From Bacteroidales bacterium (GTDB lineage Bacteria; Bacteroidota; Bacteroidia; Bacteroidales; F082): DNA of 64,000 bases. Where the stretch lies: positions 1 through 64,000 of the forward strand of contig JACFNF010000008.1 of NCBI GenBank assembly GCA_019454985.1, given 5' to 3'. The translations under genes were made by a program, and so were the position numbers. The notes under the pieces are model-generated. The model had not been told where the DNA came from. It saw only the letters and a program-made list of their open reading frames with translations, and did no database searches. Positions within the stretch are counted from its first letter, which is position 1. The number at the start of each line of letters is the position of its first letter. This document shows, piece by piece, positions 60,693-64,000 of this stretch.

Positions 60693-61550
60693 ATGAGTAC
60701 TTATAGCGATTTTCACATCCGACGAATGACGCAGGACGAAGTAGAGCGCGTAGCCATCGAATGGGCTGCACAGGAAGGATGGAACCCCGGGCTCTATGAT
60801 GCGGCCAGCTTTTATGCCGCCGATCCGGACGGTTTTCTTGTGGGGCTGATTAATGATGAGCCTGTAGCCTGCATCTCGGCCGTTACATACCCGGGTAATT
60901 TTGCATTTCTTGGTTTTTACATCGTTGCGCCAAGCTACCGTGGGAAAAACTACGGATTGAAAATTTGGAACGCGGCAATGGCCCGGCTTCAAAACTACAA
61001 CATTGGCTTAGATGGTGTCATTGAGCAGCAGCCCAATTACATTAAATCGGGCTTCAGCCTGGCATACAGTAATATTCGCTACGAAGGGACGGCAAAACCT
61101 CATGATTTTAATCATCCGGAAATTGTTCCTGTTCATGAGTTATCCTTTGACGAGCTTGTCCGGTACGATGCCCGGCATTTTCCAGCCGTGCGACCAGTTT
61201 TTCTCAAACATTGGTTCAGTCAGCCCGAAAGCGCCTCTCTTGCAGTAGTCCACAAAGGCAAAATTGCAGGAATTGGCCATTTGCGCAAGTGCAGGGCAGG
61301 CTACAAAATCGGCCCCCTGTTTGCTGATACTCCCGACATCGCGGAGCAATTATTTTGTGCTTTGGGAAATTTTGCTACTCCCGAAGAAAAGCTTTACCTC
61401 GACACACCTGAAATAAATCCCGCCGCTGTGAAGCTTGCTGAAAGTTATGGAATGGAAAAAGTGTTTTCCACAGCACGGATGTACACCAAAAATCAACCTA
61501 ACATTGACCTGAAACAGGTGTATGGCGTAACGAGCTTTGAGTTGGGCTAA
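60693..61550 (+). CDS. Two-domain GNAT acetyltransferase (YitH-like)
   Basis: A 285-residue protein. The N-terminal GNAT domain (about 1-130) has YIVAPSYRGKNYGLKIWNAA, the acetyl-CoA loop. The C-terminal second domain (about 150-280) resembles the extra Acetyltransf_18 domain (AKIAGIGHLRKCRAGYKIGP in two parts). Substrate unknown. It lies 58 nt after ftsX, with no obvious functional link. Confidence 0.85.
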   Translation: MSTYSDFHIRRMTQDEVERVAIEWAAQEGWNPGLYDAASFYAADPDGFLVGLINDEPVACISAVTYPGNFAFLGFYIVAPSYRGKNYGLKIWNAAMARLQNYNIGLDGVIEQQPNYIKSGFSLAYSNIRYEGTAKPHDFNHPEIVPVHELSFDELVRYDARHFPAVRPVFLKHWFSQPESASLAVVHKGKIAGIGHLRKCRAGYKIGPLFADTPDIAEQLFCALGNFATPEEKLYLDTPEINPAAVKLAESYGMEKVFSTARMYTKNQPNIDLKQVYGVTSFELG

Positions 61551-61650
61551 GGAGTATGAAAAAAGATTTGTTGACCTAACAGAACTTATTTGAAAAAAAC
61601 CACAGGCATTTGATCACATTCTGCAATCATTTCCAATCCCGACTTGTCCC

Positions 61651-61721
61651 TTTAGTGCGGTAAATCATCTGTTTCACTATTTAATATATTGGTAATGTGT
61701 TATTTTTGACACCGCACTAAA
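61651..61721. repeat. 71-bp segment with 11-bp perfect terminal inverted repeats
   Basis: tttagtgcggt (61651-61661) and accgcactaaa (61711-61721) are exact inverted copies. A TATTTTTG octamer sits just inside the right arm at 61701-61708. No flanking target duplication was found. It could be a MITE-like remnant or a long-range hairpin (terminator of either neighbour). The rest of the 61551-61774 spacer shows nothing. Confidence 0.45.
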
Positions 61722-61774
61722 TAAGCCTGTACTCTGTGTAATATTGAACTGTGACGAATTGGATTAGGCCGGTT

Positions 61775-63853
61775 TTACCGGCTAATCACCACGCGTCCGC
61801 TCCGATGATTTCGGCCATCGTTCATGTGTACGATCCACATTCCGGCAGGGATTTTCTGTACATCCAACACAAAACTTCCGTCATCTCTACGAAGCAAATT
61901 CCCGTTCCATCTACCAAACACTTTCCCGCTAAGATCGGTCAGGCTGATTTGCAGCTGGTCATCCCAGAGTTGATTCGATTCGATGACGATTCTTTCCTGT
62001 GCAGGGCTTGGATAAATGACGAGATTTTGCACTCCGTCATCATTTTCGCCAATCAATGTTGGATTGCAAAAGCCGGGCATATTGTTGTCTAACCAGGCCA
62101 GACGGGTATGAAGGAAGTTTTTCAAGGCCTGAATTTCGCCGGCATAAGAGGTGGGGATAGGTTGTGGATTGGGCCATACATAAATACCTAGAATTGGCCA
62201 TTTCACAAAGTTGCGTTGTTGGCCTTCGTCGAGCACCAGGGCAAGGCTATCCACAAAATGATCGAACCATTCGTTGGTCAGATGGTTTTGCCGCAAACTT
62301 TCCCAGCGACATTTCAGATGATCGGCATAAAGATCGTCTTGCAAGAGGCGTTGCCACCAGAAAGGCACCTGCCAGTAATCGCTCGAGCACGGAAACTGGT
62401 AGGCCCAGCCTGTCACCACATCGCCGGCGCAATAGTTGGCGTTGCGGAAGGCGATATCGTAATCCCACACAGGCCCCATGCGAAGTTTGCCGCCACGGCT
62501 GTCGCGTTCCTTATGTACAAAAGTACTCAGACGGTAACCATCCACATTTTTGCTGATTTCATTCACCAAAAAATAGTCAATAAAGGTGTTCTCAACGGCA
62601 TATTTGCGCCATCCGCTGTCCGGATGATCGAAAAAGGGACCTTTAAGGGTGGATTCGAAGCTGTTGACATAGTCGCTGATATAGTTTTTCTGTTGCGGCG
62701 TGATTTTGTTATACTTCGGATACTCGTATTGAAAAAATATCGTCTGGTTAAGCGGATGAACCAATGGCGGATAATTTGAAGTCCAGCCATCGCCGCCGCT
62801 ACCGGTGGTTTTGTCAATCTTGAAGATATAGCCTCCGGTGAGCGCATCACCACTGTTGTCGGTTTCTTTCATCTTGGCAATGTCCACACGGTCTTTGTCG
62901 CGTTTAATTTTTTCCGAAAACACATAAACTCCGCGATAATTGTTGTTGATGACAAGTTCCACATGGCGGTATCGGGTGGCATAATGGCCCATTTCCTGAA
63001 ACAACTGATAAGCCAATGTATTACGCATCAATGTTTTGTCGGTATAATTGGCGTTGAGAATCCAGTCACTTTCTTCGGGCATACCCAGCAGCGACACTTT
63101 CAGATCTTCTCCATTGGCATCCCAGGTTTCAATACCATAGCTCTTTTTAGGAAACTCCTGTGAGGTGGAGCCACGCAGCTCAAATCCGGCATAACCATCG
63201 TAGGCCGGTGTATCGGTCAGAAAGTTGCGCTGGCCGGGTCCGTTGTCAATAATTTTCATTCCGACCATAATTTTCGGATCGTCGGGGATGGTTTGCCCAT
63301 AAGTATCCACAATAACGATGGGTAGGTTGCTCGAGGTAAACTCTAATGGTGAGGTGGCATTGGGGCCAAAGGTAAGACTCCAGCCGAGCAGATTTCCTTT
63401 CTGGTTGTTGGCCACTACATCGGTCACGGCAAGTTTCCAGGTTCCGTTGCCATTCTGGCCGTTGTTGAGTTCGCCCAAGCGTTCTTCGGGCAGCCAGGTT
63501 CCACTGAAAGGAGCCCAGCCGGTGCTGATATGCTGCGTTGCATTGTCCGAAAATCGGGTGAGGCTGTAGTTGTCGCCATCGCCTCCATTGTTCAGGCTCA
63601 GCGCAATGGTTTTCCCGTCGGGCGCTACCAACGAAACCTGCAGGTCGCCCACCCGGCTGTGGGTGATGTTGAAAGCCACGGCCAACAACCCAAAACCATT
63701 GTTGAGCCCATCGGTTGGAAGGCTTGTGATGGTGAGCGGAAACATGTTGGCCTGTCCGGTTTCGGAAACCAAGCCTCCGGTACCACTGAAAATCTGTGCC
63801 TGCAAACTGAAGATGGTCATCATCAGGACAAAGGCGGCAAAAGTCTTTTTCAT
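61775..63853 (-). CDS. CotH-kinase-family exported protein with P-domain and T9SS sorting domain
   Basis: A 692-residue secreted protein (signal near LQAQ). Domain order: a proprotein-convertase P-domain (about 20-165, LQVSLVAPDGKTIALSLNNGG), a spore-coat CotH-like kinase domain (about 175-595) with KKSYGIETWD, NYRGVYVFSEK and PVWDYDIAF, then a C-terminal type A sorting domain (about 615-692, VIYPSPAQERIVI). CotH kinases phosphorylate serines of surface proteins; surface location through type IX secretion is inferred. Confidence 0.88.
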   Translation of the reverse strand: MKKTFAAFVLMMTIFSLQAQIFSGTGGLVSETGQANMFPLTITSLPTDGLNNGFGLLAVAFNITHSRVGDLQVSLVAPDGKTIALSLNNGGDGDNYSLTRFSDNATQHISTGWAPFSGTWLPEERLGELNNGQNGNGTWKLAVTDVVANNQKGNLLGWSLTFGPNATSPLEFTSSNLPIVIVDTYGQTIPDDPKIMVGMKIIDNGPGQRNFLTDTPAYDGYAGFELRGSTSQEFPKKSYGIETWDANGEDLKVSLLGMPEESDWILNANYTDKTLMRNTLAYQLFQEMGHYATRYRHVELVINNNYRGVYVFSEKIKRDKDRVDIAKMKETDNSGDALTGGYIFKIDKTTGSGGDGWTSNYPPLVHPLNQTIFFQYEYPKYNKITPQQKNYISDYVNSFESTLKGPFFDHPDSGWRKYAVENTFIDYFLVNEISKNVDGYRLSTFVHKERDSRGGKLRMGPVWDYDIAFRNANYCAGDVVTGWAYQFPCSSDYWQVPFWWQRLLQDDLYADHLKCRWESLRQNHLTNEWFDHFVDSLALVLDEGQQRNFVKWPILGIYVWPNPQPIPTSYAGEIQALKNFLHTRLAWLDNNMPGFCNPTLIGENDDGVQNLVIYPSPAQERIVIESNQLWDDQLQISLTDLSGKVFGRWNGNLLRRDDGSFVLDVQKIPAGMWIVHMNDGRNHRSGRVVISR

Positions 63854-64000
63854 CGTATTTCGTTTTATTGTGCAACCAAGTCAGCACACGTGGTTTGAGT
63901 GTCCAAAAATACAACAATTTCAGGACGCCGGCTTTCGTCAGCCGCCTGTCACAGGCTGCGGCTTGTTGTATCGAAACCAGACAGAAGCATCCCAAAAAAG
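63854..64000. other. Upstream region of the CotH protein at the window edge
   Basis: No gene is visible. The stretch holds the CotH promoter described separately; the remainder appears non-coding. Confidence 0.5.
63904..63911 (-). promoter_or_regulatory. -7 box TATTTTTG for the CotH protein
   Basis: A perfect TAnnTTTG octamer on the minus strand, 50 nt before the ATG at 63853; no TTTG -33 element at standard distance. Confidence 0.55.

Noticed and set aside
63246..63995. Open frame overlapping the CotH gene in another frame of the minus strand
   Set aside because: Low-complexity Trp/Arg/Gln-rich translation typical of a shadow frame, with no domain.
1..64000. CRISPR arrays, rRNA or tRNA genes, complete insertion sequences, prophage
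   Set aside because: I saw no regularly spaced repeats, no tRNA-like cloverleafs, no transposase or phage structural genes; short RNAs could still be missed.

Overview
The window looks like chromosome of an environmental, facultatively anaerobic member of the Bacteroidota (Bacteroidales-like). The evidence is a TAnnTTTG-type -7 promoter octamer ahead of many genes, in the best cases with TTTG 20 bp upstream; type IX secretion C-terminal sorting domains (EEP nuclease, CotH protein); the purH-mreB-mreC-mreD block; an S46 dipeptidyl-peptidase; DUF5777 and DUF6249 proteins; and many short-leader lipoproteins. I saw no rRNA, tRNA, CRISPR array, intact insertion sequence or prophage.

Layout. 1-5.3 kb: a TlpA-like thiol-disulfide lipoprotein and the purH-mreBCD operon (minus strand). 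5.3-11.3 kb: a plus-strand electron-transfer island with a six-haem lipoprotein carrying a collagen-like neck, a one-haem lipoprotein, a DUF5777 outer-membrane-type barrel, a monohaem cytochrome c, a seven-haem membrane-anchored cytochrome, a four-helix cytochrome b and an OB-fold lipoprotein. A perfect FNR-type palindrome lies upstream. 11.3-17.1 kb: two lipoproteins (one transglutaminase-like), a LuxE-like acyl-protein synthetase, a GH109-type glycosidase and an N-acetylhexosamine-kinase-like enzyme. 17.1-24.5 kb: a Crp/Fnr regulator with an N-terminal cysteine cluster, a threonine aldolase and a full nitric oxide reductase operon (norC-norB-norQ-norD-norE-norF order). 24.7-38.2 kb: mostly minus-strand housekeeping and envelope genes (rlmN, ferredoxin reductase, dCMP deaminase, LOG protein, UDP-HexNAc epimerase and dehydrogenase, thioredoxin, C69 dipeptidase, HAD, NlpC/P60, ribF, asd). 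38.3-46.4 kb: a large lamin-tail exported protein and a GH27/GH95 glycosidase operon with two lipoproteins. 46.6-51.8 kb: an anaerobe-type Fe-S module (UPF0251 regulator with zinc ribbons, three NifX-like proteins, a DUF5320 protein, a peroxiredoxin, two ferredoxin-MinD ATPases, a corrinoid adenosyltransferase). 51.9-64 kb: a DPP11-like S46 peptidase, pabC/pabB, an exported nuclease, a divergent oxyR/peroxiredoxin pair, ftsX, a GNAT protein and a CotH-kinase protein.

How the parts may work together. Quinol electrons could pass from the cytochrome b to the seven-haem cytochrome, then through the small cytochromes and the barrel to the surface six-haem lipoprotein. NorCB would detoxify or respire NO. 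The nearby Fnr-like regulator is a natural candidate for the palindrome upstream of the cytochromes. The Fe-S module resembles the MinD/NifX/ORP-type clusters of strict anaerobes and has its own tandem palindromic operators. The glycosidases (GH109, GH27, GH95) with the hexosamine kinase suggest use of mucin- or blood-group-like glycans. The electron conduit and the Fe-S module with its tandem operator are the two best candidates for something new.
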